NCBI GenBank assembly: GCA_902812875.1
Contig: CADDZV010000012.1
Location: 1-34,714 of the forward strand
Direction: 5' to 3'
DNA: 34,714 nt
Origin: Clostridiales bacterium
GTDB lineage: Bacteria > Bacillota > Sulfobacillia > CADDZV01
Within the stretch, counting starts at the first letter, position 1; each line of letters begins with the position of its first letter. A model generated the notes under the pieces. That model was not told the origin of the DNA. It saw only the letters and a program-made list of their open reading frames with translations, and did no database searches. Shown one piece after another: positions 1 through 8,275 of this stretch. The translations under genes and the position numbers were made by a program.

Positions 1-2
1 AG

Positions 3-854
3 ACGGGGATTGTGCTTTTGGGGGCGAGCCTTCCATTTACGATCGTGATCCAGGGGGGCCTGTGGGGGTTTTTCGAGGCCCTGATCATCGTGACGGCTGG
101 GTTCGCCACGGCGTTCACGATGGCACGCCGCCTCGGGTTTGACCGCGCGTTCGCCGCCGTGCTGGGTGCGGGCGGGTCGGTGTGCGGCGTGTCGGCGGCG
201 ATTGCCATGGGCGCCAGCGTGAAGGCCAAGCCCAAAGAGGTCGGCTATGTGGTGTCCCTGGTGGTGTTGTACGCCCTGGCCTTGATCTTTGTCCTGCCGG
301 TGCTGGCGCGGCTTTTGCACCTCGGTCCGGTGGTCACCGGCGCGTGGATCGGGGGGTCGGAACTGGCAGATGCGGCCGGACTGGCAGCGGCCGCAATGGC
401 CGGTGAGACCGCCGTGAAGGCCTTCACGCTCGTGAAGCTGAACCGCGACATCATGATCGGGGTGCTGGCCTTCGCCTTCGCCACCGTGGCGGTGACGCGC
501 TGGCAGCACGCGCTGTCCGGGGCCGGCCGGCCGAGCGCCATGATCATCTGGGAGCGCTTCCCCAAGTTTGTCCTCGCGTTCTTTTTGGTTTCGCTTTTCG
601 TCACCGGGCTCGTGGTCGCATGGGGACAGCCGGCCGTAAACGCCCATATCATCGGGGTGCTCAACGTGTTCCGCACCTGGCTTTTCACCGTGGCCTTCCT
701 GTGCATCGGGCTGAACACAAGGCTCTCAGATATACGGGCGATGGGTGCCCGGCCCGTTATTGCCTTTACCGCCGTGGTACTGGTGAACCTTGTGCTCGGT
801 TTTCTGCTCTCCCACCTGTTTTTCGGTGGTGTGATTGCGGCTCCGCTCGGATGA
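3..854 (+). CDS. YeiH-family (putative sulfate exporter, UPF0324) membrane protein, 5' end cut
   Basis: This is the C-terminal about 284 residues of a polytopic inner-membrane protein. The open frame runs off the left edge, so the start is missing. The sequence has hydrophobic helices throughout and carries the features I associate with the YeiH/YadS family: a TGIVLLGASL-like segment at the edge, the small-residue run GGSVCGVSAAIAMGAS, and a VTGAWIGGSELADAAGLAAA segment around residues 105-125. Members are annotated as putative sulfate exporters, but the transported substrate is not established. The stop is followed by a 134-base gap before the next gene on the same strand. I see no cytoplasmic domain or partner gene that would narrow its role. 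The family call is fairly secure; the function is not. Confidence 0.75.
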   Translation, partial: TGIVLLGASLPFTIVIQGGLWGFFEALIIVTAGFATAFTMARRLGFDRAFAAVLGAGGSVCGVSAAIAMGASVKAKPKEVGYVVSLVVLYALALIFVLPVLARLLHLGPVVTGAWIGGSELADAAGLAAAAMAGETAVKAFTLVKLNRDIMIGVLAFAFATVAVTRWQHALSGAGRPSAMIIWERFPKFVLAFFLVSLFVTGLVVAWGQPAVNAHIIGVLNVFRTWLFTVAFLCIGLNTRLSDIRAMGARPVIAFTAVVLVNLVLGFLLSHLFFGGVIAAPLG

Positions 855-988
855 CGGTGCCGTTCCAGTGCAGTGGAGGTGTGTGAGAAAACCTTACCAT
901 TTGTCACTTTGCCGCCCAAGGCACATAGGATGTGAGCGATCCGGCGTGGGGCCGGCCCCGCCGGGTCAGACTACTACTCACCGGGGGG

Positions 989-2107
989 ATGTATGTGAGC
1001 GACCGGCGCGGCGGGCATGTACGCCGCTTGTTTCCAGGTGGCAACACAGGTTACGGGTTCCATTCCTTCTACGATTACATCGTGTCACCCGACGCCCGCA
1101 AAATCTTCGTGATCAAGGGCGGCCCCGGGGTGGGGAAGTCAAGTTTCATGCGGAAGATCGGGGAGGAACTTTTGCAGCGCGGCTTCGACATCGAGTTTCA
1201 CCACTGCTCATCCGACAATGGTTCTCTCGACGGGGTATATGCTCCCGACCTCGATATCGCCCTCATCGACGGAACCGCCCCGCATATCGTCGATCCCAAA
1301 AACCCCGGGGCGGTGGACGAGATTGTGCACCTGGGCGACTACTGGGACGAGGCCGGCATGCGCCGCAACCGCGAGCCCATTCTGCACCTGAACCGCGAGG
1401 TCGGGCGGCTTTTCCGCCGCGCGTATGACTATCTGCGGCAGGTGCTCACCCTGAGCCGGGCGGCGGAGTCGTACTACGTGGATGCGGATGTCCTCGACAT
1501 CGCCGGACTGAACGCGGCCGGTCGCAAACTGGTGGCGGACGTGGTGGGCGGCCACACGGCGGACCGCGTCCCCAAAGCCAGACACCTTTTCGCCTCTGCG
1601 ATCACACCGGATGGACCGCTCAACTACTTCGACACCGTCTTCGACGCCTTGGACCGGCGTGTGATTATCAACGGCAAGCCGGGCACGGGCAAGACCACCC
1701 TGGTACGCAAGGTGTACGACCAGGCGCTGGCAGCCGGGTTCGATGTGGAGGCCTTCCACTGTGCCCTCGACCCGCAGAAGATCGACCACGTGGTAATTCC
1801 GGCCTTGAGCGTGGCCGTGATCAACAGCCAGTGGCCGCACCCCTACGCACCGCGGCCGGGCGACGTGGTTATCGACACGAACGAGTACGTCCGGACGGCG
1901 GCGCTGGAGCCCTACCGGGCAGAGATGGCGCGGGTGCAGGATGATCTGGAAACGGCCATGGAACGGGCGGTGGGGTTCATCCACCAGGCCAAGCGGACAC
2001 ACGACGAGATGGAGTCGTACTACGTGCCGAACATGCACTTCGAGGAGATCAACGCCCGGCGCGACCGGGTGCTGCAGCGGATTTTGGAGCTGGCGGAGCA
2101 GGGGTGA
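989..2107 (+). CDS. PRK06851-type ATP-binding protein with two P-loops
   Basis: A soluble protein of about 372 residues containing two Walker A motifs: GGPGVGKS near residues 44-51 and GKPGTGKT near residues 229-236. The two halves look like a duplicated ATPase module, each beginning with a hydrophobic strand followed by the P-loop and each later containing an AFHC/FHHCSSD-type segment. This matches the family annotated PRK06851, found mainly in Firmicutes and without a known biochemical role. The start is uncertain. ATG 989 lies directly after a GGGGGG tract, GTG 995 has better spacing from that tract, and GTG 932 lies after AGGAT. The spacer before 989 also holds a self-complementary GGGGCCGGCCCC segment near 946-957. 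The gene converges with the minus-strand aminotransferase fusion. Confidence 0.75.
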   Translation: MYVSDRRGGHVRRLFPGGNTGYGFHSFYDYIVSPDARKIFVIKGGPGVGKSSFMRKIGEELLQRGFDIEFHHCSSDNGSLDGVYAPDLDIALIDGTAPHIVDPKNPGAVDEIVHLGDYWDEAGMRRNREPILHLNREVGRLFRRAYDYLRQVLTLSRAAESYYVDADVLDIAGLNAAGRKLVADVVGGHTADRVPKARHLFASAITPDGPLNYFDTVFDALDRRVIINGKPGTGKTTLVRKVYDQALAAGFDVEAFHCALDPQKIDHVVIPALSVAVINSQWPHPYAPRPGDVVIDTNEYVRTAALEPYRAEMARVQDDLETAMERAVGFIHQAKRTHDEMESYYVPNMHFEEINARRDRVLQRILELAEQG

Positions 2108-2149
2108 ACCTGGGCGCGGCATGATTTGCCCCGATTTAGCCGCAAATTT

Positions 2150-2216
2150 GGTCACCCAGTGCCCCGAAGCGGGTAGCGGCCCCCTCCTTGGCCGCCAATC
2201 GGGGCACTGGGTGACC
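2150..2216. terminator. Perfect 18-bp inverted repeat between convergent genes, possible bidirectional terminator
   Basis: The arms at 2150-2167 and 2199-2216 are exact reverse complements, beginning GGTCACCCAGTGCC. The 31-base loop contains a second nested 6-bp stem, GCGGCC at 2176-2181 with GGCCGC at 2190-2195. The structure sits in the 204-base gap between two converging genes, where a shared terminator is expected. Neither flank carries a clear T-tract, so it may act as an RNA-end stabiliser or be a dispersed palindromic repeat instead. Confidence 0.5.
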
Positions 2217-2311
2217 CTTTCGCGTACGATTTGGGCATTTTCAGATCACATCGAACGTGCCCACCCAGGGGCTGTCTGGCCAGTCCGTCTACTTCGATGG
2301 CGGGCCCGGGC

Positions 2312-5005
2312 TCAGCCGACGCGTACGGCTGCCCGCGCCTGCATCACCCGTGCCCAATCCGCGGCTGCCAGGGGACGGTCAAAGCTCCGCAGGTCGGCCA
2401 GGCGGAAGCCCATCGTGTCTGCGAGCCCGCGCAGGTAACTTATGGTCTCCATGTTGAGGTCAGTGCCGATGGACGTGTCCTCGTAGTGGTGGTCGAGGGC
2501 CAGCATCATCGTCTCCGACATGCAGGCGTAGGCCAGGCCGCGTTCGAAGCCGAAGTAAAACCCCAGGTCGGGGCGACCGGGCACTGCCACTACGCCCCCG
2601 TCGATGACCAGTACGTCCGGCCGGGCCTCCTTGATGGCCCGCGAGACGTTCGGCGGGCGGGACAGATCCAGTACCAGGGCTCCAAACCTGACGTTATCGG
2701 GCCGTACGAGTTCGTCCACGCTCGAGGTGGCAGTAACCACCACGTCTGCCTCTGGCAGCAGGGAGTCGAGGTCGGTCGTGATTACAAGCCGTCCGGCCTG
2801 CTCCATGGCCAGCACCAAGGCCTCGTACGCCTCCGGCCCCGCTTCCGACTCCAACCGCCCCGCGTCCGTTGCCAGGGACCGTGCCAGCTGCGTCACGGCC
2901 GCGCCTACGGTGTCTTGGCCGAACCGGGTCCCATTCTTGGCCAGCTCTAAAAGATGGCGGCAGGCGTCCGCGGCCACGCGCAAAAGCCGCGTCCGGCTTT
3001 GCTCCGGACGGGCCGGGTTGCCGATCAGCACGAGCCGTGCGGCTTCTTCGGCCAGCAGCATGGCGGTGGCGCGGCCGATGGCCCCCGTGGCACCCACTAC
3101 TGCCATGGTGGCAGTGGCCGGTTCCATGCCAAGCCGGCGGAGGGCTTGGTGCACCGCTTCCACTGCCGATACGACCGTATAGCTGTTGCCGGTGGTAAGG
3201 GCGACGCCGGTATCTTTCAGGTGCAGACCGCTGCGGGTGACTACGGAGGTATACGCTCCCAGGCCAACGATCTTCGCCCCGCGCGTCCGTGCCAGTTCTA
3301 CCGCCTTGCGCACCTCCGCCACCGCCTGGGCGTGCGGCATGTTCAAAAACTCGTCCGCGGTGCGGGCCACGGCCACGAACTCCCCATAAGCCGTGCGCCC
3401 ATCACGGGCTACCACCCGGGTCTTGCCCACCACCACCGGCTCGATCAGGTCGTTCCAGCGGGCCGCCAGGCGTTTGATCTCGTCGTTCGTGAACACCTGC
3501 AGGCTTTCGTCGATTTCAGCGTAGTTTCGGAAGTCCACCGGGTGCACAAGGAACGCGAAACGCCCTTCGGCCGGATCATCGCTGGGCACCGGGGCCGGCC
3601 GGCGGACAGGCGGTGGCAGCACCTGTGGCCGTGACTCGATTCCGAGCAGGTGTCCGATGAGTTCTGCGGTGTTCCCCACCGCCAGGTGCGAAAGCATGCG
3701 CCCGACCGCGTCGATAGCCTGCTGGCACATCTCCCGCGTGGCCACAAGCGGCGGCTCGATGCGGATGGTGCTGGCCCCGTTGAGGGTTGGGGCTACCCGC
3801 AGCCCCTCCACGTTCAAAAGATAGCTCGTCAGCACGGGTGTGAGGTTGTCCTGCTCGGCCAGGATGGCCAGAAGGCTTGTGCGGCCGAAGGTTTCCATGT
3901 CGACGTGGAAATCGAGGCCAAGCAAAAAGCCGCGGCCCCGCACCTCGCGGAGCACGTGCGGGTAGCGGCGTTGCAGCTCTTCGAGGCCGGCTTTGAGGAA
4001 CGAACCATTTTCGGCCACTTGGCGCACCAGGGCCTGGTCGTCACGTGTAAGGAGTTCCAGAGACCGCAGTCCGACCCGGCAGGCCAGGGTGTTGGCTGCG
4101 AACGTGGAGGAATGCTTCATGCCGAAATCCTCGGTGTAGACGTTTTCCCTGCACAGCATGGCTCCGATGGGGAAAAGCCCGCCGCCCAGGGCTTTCGCCA
4201 CGGTCATCACGTCCGGCGTGACGCCCTCTTCCTCACAGGCGAATAGACGGCCGGTGCGGCCGAGGCCAGTCTGGATTTCGTCGACGATGAGAAGCACGCC
4301 GTGGCGGTGGCAGATCTCTTCTACGGCCTTGAGATAGCCGGGCGGTGGCACCACGGCACCACCTTCACCCTGGATTGGTTCCACGATGAACGCGGCAAAC
4401 TCCGAGGCCCGCTTTGCCAAAAGCCGTTCGAGCGCTTCGGGATCGCCATAAGGGACACGCACGAAACCCGGTACGGGGGCGCCGAACGGTTTCTGGTAGG
4501 TGTCCTTGCCGGTAGCGGAGAGGGCACCAAGGGTCTTGCCATGGAACGAATTTTCGGTGGTGACAATTCCCAGCCGGCCAGTGGCCGAGCGGCATACCTT
4601 GATGGCTGCTTCCACTGCCTCTGCTCCGCTGTTGGCGAAGGTAACATAACGCAGGCCGGGCGGGGCAATCTCGATGAGCCGGCGAGCCAGTTCTCCGGCG
4701 GCTTCCAGGGCAGAAGGCTGAACAAACGACGGTTCACCAGCCAGTTCCACCGCACGCAACGCCGCCCAGATCTCCGGATGGTTGAACCCGAACGGCAGGG
4801 CGCCATACGCGGCCATGAAATCCAGGTAACGCCGGCCGGCAGCATCGTAAAGGTAGCAACCCTCGCCTCGTACGTAACGCTTGTCCATATTGACTTCTTC
4901 CAACAGTCTTCCGAGGTGTGGGTTGACGAACTCGCGGAACGGGTGCATACGCTCTGGCGCCTCCCGGGGGGATCGGATTGGCCGGACGACCAACTCTTTG
5001 TGCAC
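2312..5005 (-). CDS. Fusion: class III aminotransferase + acyl-ACP reductase-like (AAR) domain
   Basis: Residues about 20-445 are a class III PLP-dependent aminotransferase: SGAEA at 126-130, the VDEIQTGLGR segment at 241-250 and the Schiff-base lysine K271 in AKALGGG. Residues about 482-880 resemble cyanobacterial long-chain acyl-ACP reductase: GLGAYTSVV near 581, TTGNSYTVVSAVEAV near 604, the Rossmann motif GATGAIG at 638-644, and YACMSETMMLAL with C828. C828 aligns with the AAR nucleophilic cysteine in FACFAESMLLEF. A proline-rich linker (about 459-480) joins the halves. If both are active, an acyl thioester could be reduced to an aldehyde and aminated in one protein; the substrate is unknown. 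GTG 5005 has no ribosome binding site. ATG 4948, with GGAGG 11 bases upstream, fits the family start and the mapped promoter better, giving 878 residues. It is divergent from the IclR gene. Confidence 0.85.
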   Translation of the reverse strand: MHKELVVRPIRSPREAPERMHPFREFVNPHLGRLLEEVNMDKRYVRGEGCYLYDAAGRRYLDFMAAYGALPFGFNHPEIWAALRAVELAGEPSFVQPSALEAAGELARRLIEIAPPGLRYVTFANSGAEAVEAAIKVCRSATGRLGIVTTENSFHGKTLGALSATGKDTYQKPFGAPVPGFVRVPYGDPEALERLLAKRASEFAAFIVEPIQGEGGAVVPPPGYLKAVEEICHRHGVLLIVDEIQTGLGRTGRLFACEEEGVTPDVMTVAKALGGGLFPIGAMLCRENVYTEDFGMKHSSTFAANTLACRVGLRSLELLTRDDQALVRQVAENGSFLKAGLEELQRRYPHVLREVRGRGFLLGLDFHVDMETFGRTSLLAILAEQDNLTPVLTSYLLNVEGLRVAPTLNGASTIRIEPPLVATREMCQQAIDAVGRMLSHLAVGNTAELIGHLLGIESRPQVLPPPVRRPAPVPSDDPAEGRFAFLVHPVDFRNYAEIDESLQVFTNDEIKRLAARWNDLIEPVVVGKTRVVARDGRTAYGEFVAVARTADEFLNMPHAQAVAEVRKAVELARTRGAKIVGLGAYTSVVTRSGLHLKDTGVALTTGNSYTVVSAVEAVHQALRRLGMEPATATMAVVGATGAIGRATAMLLAEEAARLVLIGNPARPEQSRTRLLRVAADACRHLLELAKNGTRFGQDTVGAAVTQLARSLATDAGRLESEAGPEAYEALVLAMEQAGRLVITTDLDSLLPEADVVVTATSSVDELVRPDNVRFGALVLDLSRPPNVSRAIKEARPDVLVIDGGVVAVPGRPDLGFYFGFERGLAYACMSETMMLALDHHYEDTSIGTDLNMETISYLRGLADTMGFRLADLRSFDRPLAAADWARVMQARAAVRVG

Positions 5006-5020
5006 ATTTTGTGCTCAAAG
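4997..5020. promoter_or_regulatory. Candidate IclR operator: two TTTGTGC(A/T)CA repeats 11 bp apart
   Basis: TTTGTGCACA (4997-5006) and TTTGTGCTCA (5008-5017) are direct repeats one helical turn apart, and the second with its AAA flank forms an imperfect dyad. They lie at or just downstream of the predicted transcription start of the aminotransferase fusion and next to a divergent IclR gene, as expected for autoregulated or local control. A related GTTGTGCAAC palindrome lies before livJ (6086-6095). Assignment to this IclR protein is inference. Confidence 0.4.
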
Positions 5021-5023
5021 TTG

Positions 5024-5053
5024 ATTTTACCCGCTAGTACGTGTGTCATGCAA
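5024..5053 (-). promoter_or_regulatory. Sigma-A-like promoter of the aminotransferase-AAR gene
   Basis: Read on the minus strand, TTGCAT (5053-5048) and TAAAAT (5029-5024) are separated by 18 bases. The implied transcription start near 5017 would put GTG 5005 only about 12 bases into the message, which favours the downstream ATG 4948 as the true start. Confidence 0.5.
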
Positions 5054-5172
5054 GGGGAAACTAAAGCGTCGCGGTTTGGCGTCGCCGGCAGGAAATCCAC
5101 CCGACCCGGCGAAATGTTTATCAGCAGATAGGAATCAAATTCGCACCAGATGGGAAAGCGGGTGAAGGACGG

Positions 5173-6030
5173 TTGGGTGTTGGTGGTCCGGAACCGCGGG
5201 TGCCTGAAAGGGTGCTGCCGGCCGACGGGCTTGCCAGCCTCGAGCGGGGGCTCGGGATTATTTTTGCCCTGGACCAGCACGCGGAGGGACTGAGCACGGC
5301 CGACTTGGCCCAGGCCGCGGGGATTCCGCGTTCCACTGTGTACCGTTACCTTTCGGTGCTGGAACGCTACGGGCTCGTGAGCCCGGCCGCCACCGGCGGC
5401 GGGGCGCCGGTCCGTTACGTGCTCGGTAACCGGTTCATTGCCCTCGCGAGCCACGTGCCGGTTGAACACGAGCTCGTCAAGCGAGCCCTGCCCCTTATCG
5501 TCGAGCTTTCCAACCGCATCGGGGAGACCGTAATCATCACCCAGGTCACGGGTCTGCAGGCCATCTGCATCGAGCGGGTGGAAAGCCCCGGCCGGGTGAG
5601 GCTGTCGTTCGAAAAGGGCGCCGTGTTGCCCCTGCATGCAGGTGCCTCTGCCCGGGTGCTTATGGCTTACATGACCGATGCTGAGGTGCAGGAAGTCATC
5701 GATCACGTCGGGCTGGCCAGGTACACGGACAACACCATCACCGACCCTGATGAGCTGAGGCGGGTGCTGGCGGAAACGCGGGCGCGCGGCTACGCCATCA
5801 GCGACGAGGAGATGGATCCGGGGGTGCGGGCAATCGCCGCTCCCGTGCTCGACAGGACCGGGCGGGCCCGCGCAGCCATCAGCGTCGTGGGGCCGCGGTT
5901 CCGCCTCGACGAGGCCAAGACGGCGATGGTGCTTTCGCTGCTGTTGTCCATCCGCGACCAGCTGAGTGCAGAATTGTCGGAAACTGCCGGGGCACGGGAA
6001 GGGGGTGCGGCCAAGGACCGTCAGTACTGA
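5173..6030 (+). CDS. IclR-family transcriptional regulator
   Basis: A DNA-binding regulator of about 285 residues. The N-terminal winged helix-turn-helix spans roughly residues 20-80, with the segment LSTADLAQAAGIPRSTVYRYL as the recognition region. The C-terminal effector-binding domain follows, including LPLHAGASARVLMAYM and the family segment RARGYAISDEEMDPGVRAIAAPV. IclR proteins bind a small organic acid or aromatic ligand and control neighbouring catabolic genes. Here the gene sits between the divergent aminotransferase fusion and the livJHMGF-hutU run, so both are likely targets. The chosen TTG start follows AAGGA with short spacing. GTG codons at 5200 and 5212 are alternatives and would only trim a non-conserved N-terminus. 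Confidence 0.9.
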   Translation: MGVGGPEPRVPERVLPADGLASLERGLGIIFALDQHAEGLSTADLAQAAGIPRSTVYRYLSVLERYGLVSPAATGGGAPVRYVLGNRFIALASHVPVEHELVKRALPLIVELSNRIGETVIITQVTGLQAICIERVESPGRVRLSFEKGAVLPLHAGASARVLMAYMTDAEVQEVIDHVGLARYTDNTITDPDELRRVLAETRARGYAISDEEMDPGVRAIAAPVLDRTGRARAAISVVGPRFRLDEAKTAMVLSLLLSIRDQLSAELSETAGAREGGAAKDRQY

Positions 6031-6085
6031 CGCCCTTTCATTGTGGGGAGGATGTGGGTGGAGGATTGGTTATGGTCGAAAAGTG

Positions 6086-6095
6086 GTTGTGCAAC
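6086..6095. promoter_or_regulatory. GTTGTGCAAC palindrome upstream of livJ, possible regulator site
   Basis: A small perfect dyad 26 bases before the livJ start. It shares the core TTGTGC with the two repeats in front of the aminotransferase fusion. It is short enough to arise by chance, so this is only a candidate IclR site. Confidence 0.25.
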
Positions 6096-6121
6096 TATCA
6101 AAGAAGAGGAGGCACACGCGC

Positions 6122-7309
6122 ATGACACATAGGTTTATGTATGGCCGTACGGCCAGGGTGCTCATCGCCCTGATATTGGTGGCTGGCGTGGCGGTATTTG
6201 CCTCTGCCTGCCGCCAAGGAACACCGCAGGCCACCACGCCGATCAAGATTGGGTTTTTTGCCCCCGAGTCGGGCTTTGCGGCCGCGGACGGCCAGAGTGC
6301 TCAGGATGCGGCCAAGCTCGCGGTGGAAGAGATCAACAAGTCGGGCGGCATTAACGGGCGGACGTTGCAGCTCGTGGACTACGACGATGCCAGCGACGCC
6401 AACCAGGCGGTGTCCATCGCCAACAAGCTCGTTACCCTGGACCAGGTGACCGCCGTGGTGAGCGGCTCGTACAGTGATCAGACCCTGGCGGCCGCACCGG
6501 TGTTCCAAAAGGCCCAGATCCCCATGATCGCTGCCTACGCGGTCAACCCGGGCATTCCGGCTACCGGCAACTTCATCTTCCAGCAGAGCTTCACCGGCAC
6601 GGTTGAGGGACGGGCAGGTGCCGAGCTGGCCGTCAAGATGCTGGGCGGCAAGAAGATCGCCATTGTGGCCATCGACAATGATTTCGGTCACTCGCTCGTG
6701 GACGGGTTCAAGGCCCATGCCCAGCAACTCGGCGCTACCATAGTGGCAGAGGATTACAACCAGTTTGGTGAGAAAGACTTCGGGCCCATCATCACCCGCG
6801 ACCTGAACAAAGGGGCGGACCTCTTCTACATGGTCGAGTACGGGCCGGAAGGCTCGCAGTTCATTCGTTCGTGGAAGACGCTCGGTGTGAAAAAGCCCCT
6901 GGTTGGCACGGAGGGTGTGGACTCGACCACGCAATTCCTGCAGGTGGTAGGCACGGACGCGGACGGCATGGTAATCACCACCAACCTCGACCGTGACAGC
7001 ACCGATCCGAACGTGCAGACGTTCGTCAAGGACTTCACGGCCGAATTCGGCCATGCGCCGGACATGGTGGCTGCTTCCACGTACGACGCGTTCTTCGTCC
7101 TGGCCCAGGCCATGAAGACAAACGGCGTCACCCCGGACCAGATCCGGCAGGGGATCGCTGCCATCAAGGACTTCAACGCCATTACCGGCAAGATTGTCGG
7201 ATACACGGCTAATAACGAAGTTATCAAGCCGGTGCAGTTGCAGATCGTCCAGAACGGGCAGTTCCATCACTACGGGGTTGTGGACGACCCGACCCTGATC
7301 CAGCCGTAG
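6122..7309 (+). CDS. livJ: ABC transporter substrate-binding lipoprotein, branched-chain amino acid type
   Basis: A secreted lipoprotein of 395 residues that captures the ligand for the importer encoded just downstream. The N-terminus has a basic start, a hydrophobic stretch at about 11-27 and a lipobox ending at C30 (FASAC). The mature part begins KIGFFAPESG and shows the type I periplasmic-binding fold of the leucine/isoleucine/valine family (Peripla_BP_6), including EEINKSGGINGRTLQLVDYDDA. GAGGAGG lies about 10 bases before the ATG, and upstream in-frame starts lack this. Members bind branched-chain amino acids, other amino acids, amides or urea, so the ligand cannot be read from sequence. 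The hutU-peptidase-amidase neighbours suggest an amino acid or peptide-derived compound. Confidence 0.9.
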   Translation: MTHRFMYGRTARVLIALILVAGVAVFASACRQGTPQATTPIKIGFFAPESGFAAADGQSAQDAAKLAVEEINKSGGINGRTLQLVDYDDASDANQAVSIANKLVTLDQVTAVVSGSYSDQTLAAAPVFQKAQIPMIAAYAVNPGIPATGNFIFQQSFTGTVEGRAGAELAVKMLGGKKIAIVAIDNDFGHSLVDGFKAHAQQLGATIVAEDYNQFGEKDFGPIITRDLNKGADLFYMVEYGPEGSQFIRSWKTLGVKKPLVGTEGVDSTTQFLQVVGTDADGMVITTNLDRDSTDPNVQTFVKDFTAEFGHAPDMVAASTYDAFFVLAQAMKTNGVTPDQIRQGIAAIKDFNAITGKIVGYTANNEVIKPVQLQIVQNGQFHHYGVVDDPTLIQP

Positions 7310-7325
7310 CACCAACGAAGATGAC

Positions 7326-7355
7326 CTGGCCCCGCCTCCCACGGGGCGGGGCCAG
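7326..7355 (+). terminator. GC-rich stem-loop between livJ and livH
   Basis: An 11-bp perfect stem (7326-7336 with 7345-7355) and an 8-base loop, followed only by GGTTAATT rather than a T-tract. Such hairpins after a binding-protein gene commonly lower expression of the permease genes or protect the upstream message, giving the binding protein in excess. Confidence 0.55.
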
Positions 7356-7405
7356 GGTTAATTGCCAAAGCGGCCGGTACTGCCGACGGCACGGAGGAAA
7401 CGTGC

Positions 7406-8275
7406 GTGTTTATACCTAGTCTTGTCAATGGCATTACGATGGGTTCCATCTATGCCCTCATGGCCTTGGGGCTTTCACTCGTCTACGGCATCCTGCGCAT
7501 CCTGGATGTAGCCAACGCCGGGGCCTATACGCTCGGGGCCTATGTCGGCGTCACGGTTTTCCGGCTGACCGGCTCGTGGTGGATCGCCCTGGTGGCCGGG
7601 GCGGCGGTGGCGGCGTCGCTGGGATTCATTTTGCAAAGGTTTTTCTACGTACCGATTCTCGCGAGTGGTCCCATCATTCCGCTGATTGCCAGCATTGGCG
7701 TGTTTACTGCCCTGGAAGAGGCTTATCGCCTCATCTTCGGTCCGTACATCATCGAGTTTCCCGCTCGGGTGCCTCTGCCCGATATTCACGTTGCCGGGGT
7801 GCCGGTCAGGGGCGTACAGCTTTTGATCATCCTAGTGGCGGTGGTGGTGCTGGTGGGCACCTGGTACGTGTTGGGCCATACCCGCATGGGGCTGGCCTGG
7901 CGGGCCACTGCCCAGGACGCCGAAGTGGCCCAGGCCATGGGGATCGACGCCAGGCGGGTGACCGGCTGGAACTTCCTTTTGGGATATGCCCTGGCGGCGG
8001 TGGCCGGGGTGCTAGTCTCGATCAACTATGACGCGGTGTATCCGACCATGGGCGACATGCCGGCTTACAAGATGCTGGCGATTATCGTGCTGGGGGGTCT
8101 TGGCAATCCGCTCGGCACCATTGCGGCGAGTCTTTTGATCGGCCTTGTGGAAACCTTCGTGGCGGCTTACGTCGGATTTCTCCTGCCCCGCGACTCGATT
8201 GCGTTTGTCGCCTTGATCATCATCCTGTTGGTGCGTCCGCAGGGGATTTTCACGCGGGGGGCGGTGGCGAAATGA
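7406..8275 (+). CDS. livH: Branched-chain amino acid type ABC transporter permease LivH
   Basis: An integral membrane permease of 289 residues belonging to the LivH half of the family. It opens with NGITMGSIYALMALGLSLVYGILRILDVANAG, a highly characteristic LivH start, and carries the ABC-contact segment near AYKMLAIIVLGGLGNPLG. It pairs with LivM in the membrane and is powered by LivG and LivF. The GTG start is preceded by GGAGG about 10 bases upstream. The gene overlaps livM by 4 bases (ATGA), indicating translational coupling within one operon. Confidence 0.92.
   Translation: MFIPSLVNGITMGSIYALMALGLSLVYGILRILDVANAGAYTLGAYVGVTVFRLTGSWWIALVAGAAVAASLGFILQRFFYVPILASGPIIPLIASIGVFTALEEAYRLIFGPYIIEFPARVPLPDIHVAGVPVRGVQLLIILVAVVVLVGTWYVLGHTRMGLAWRATAQDAEVAQAMGIDARRVTGWNFLLGYALAAVAGVLVSINYDAVYPTMGDMPAYKMLAIIVLGGLGNPLGTIAASLLIGLVETFVAAYVGFLLPRDSIAFVALIIILLVRPQGIFTRGAVAK

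Noticed and set aside
1208-2155. Long minus-strand frame opposite the two-P-loop ATPase
   Set aside because: It is a GC-rich antisense shadow with no domain, while the plus frame has two P-loops.
2108-2311. Possible tRNA or small RNA in the convergent gap
   Set aside because: The long stem has no cloverleaf arms or T-loop signature.
4321-5706. 461-residue minus-strand frame spanning the aminotransferase start and the IclR gene
   Set aside because: It overlaps two well supported genes and their promoter region and shows no conserved motif.
6098-7342. 414-residue minus-strand frame opposite livJ
   Set aside because: The composition is that of an antisense shadow; livJ has a lipobox, a ribosome binding site and clear family features.
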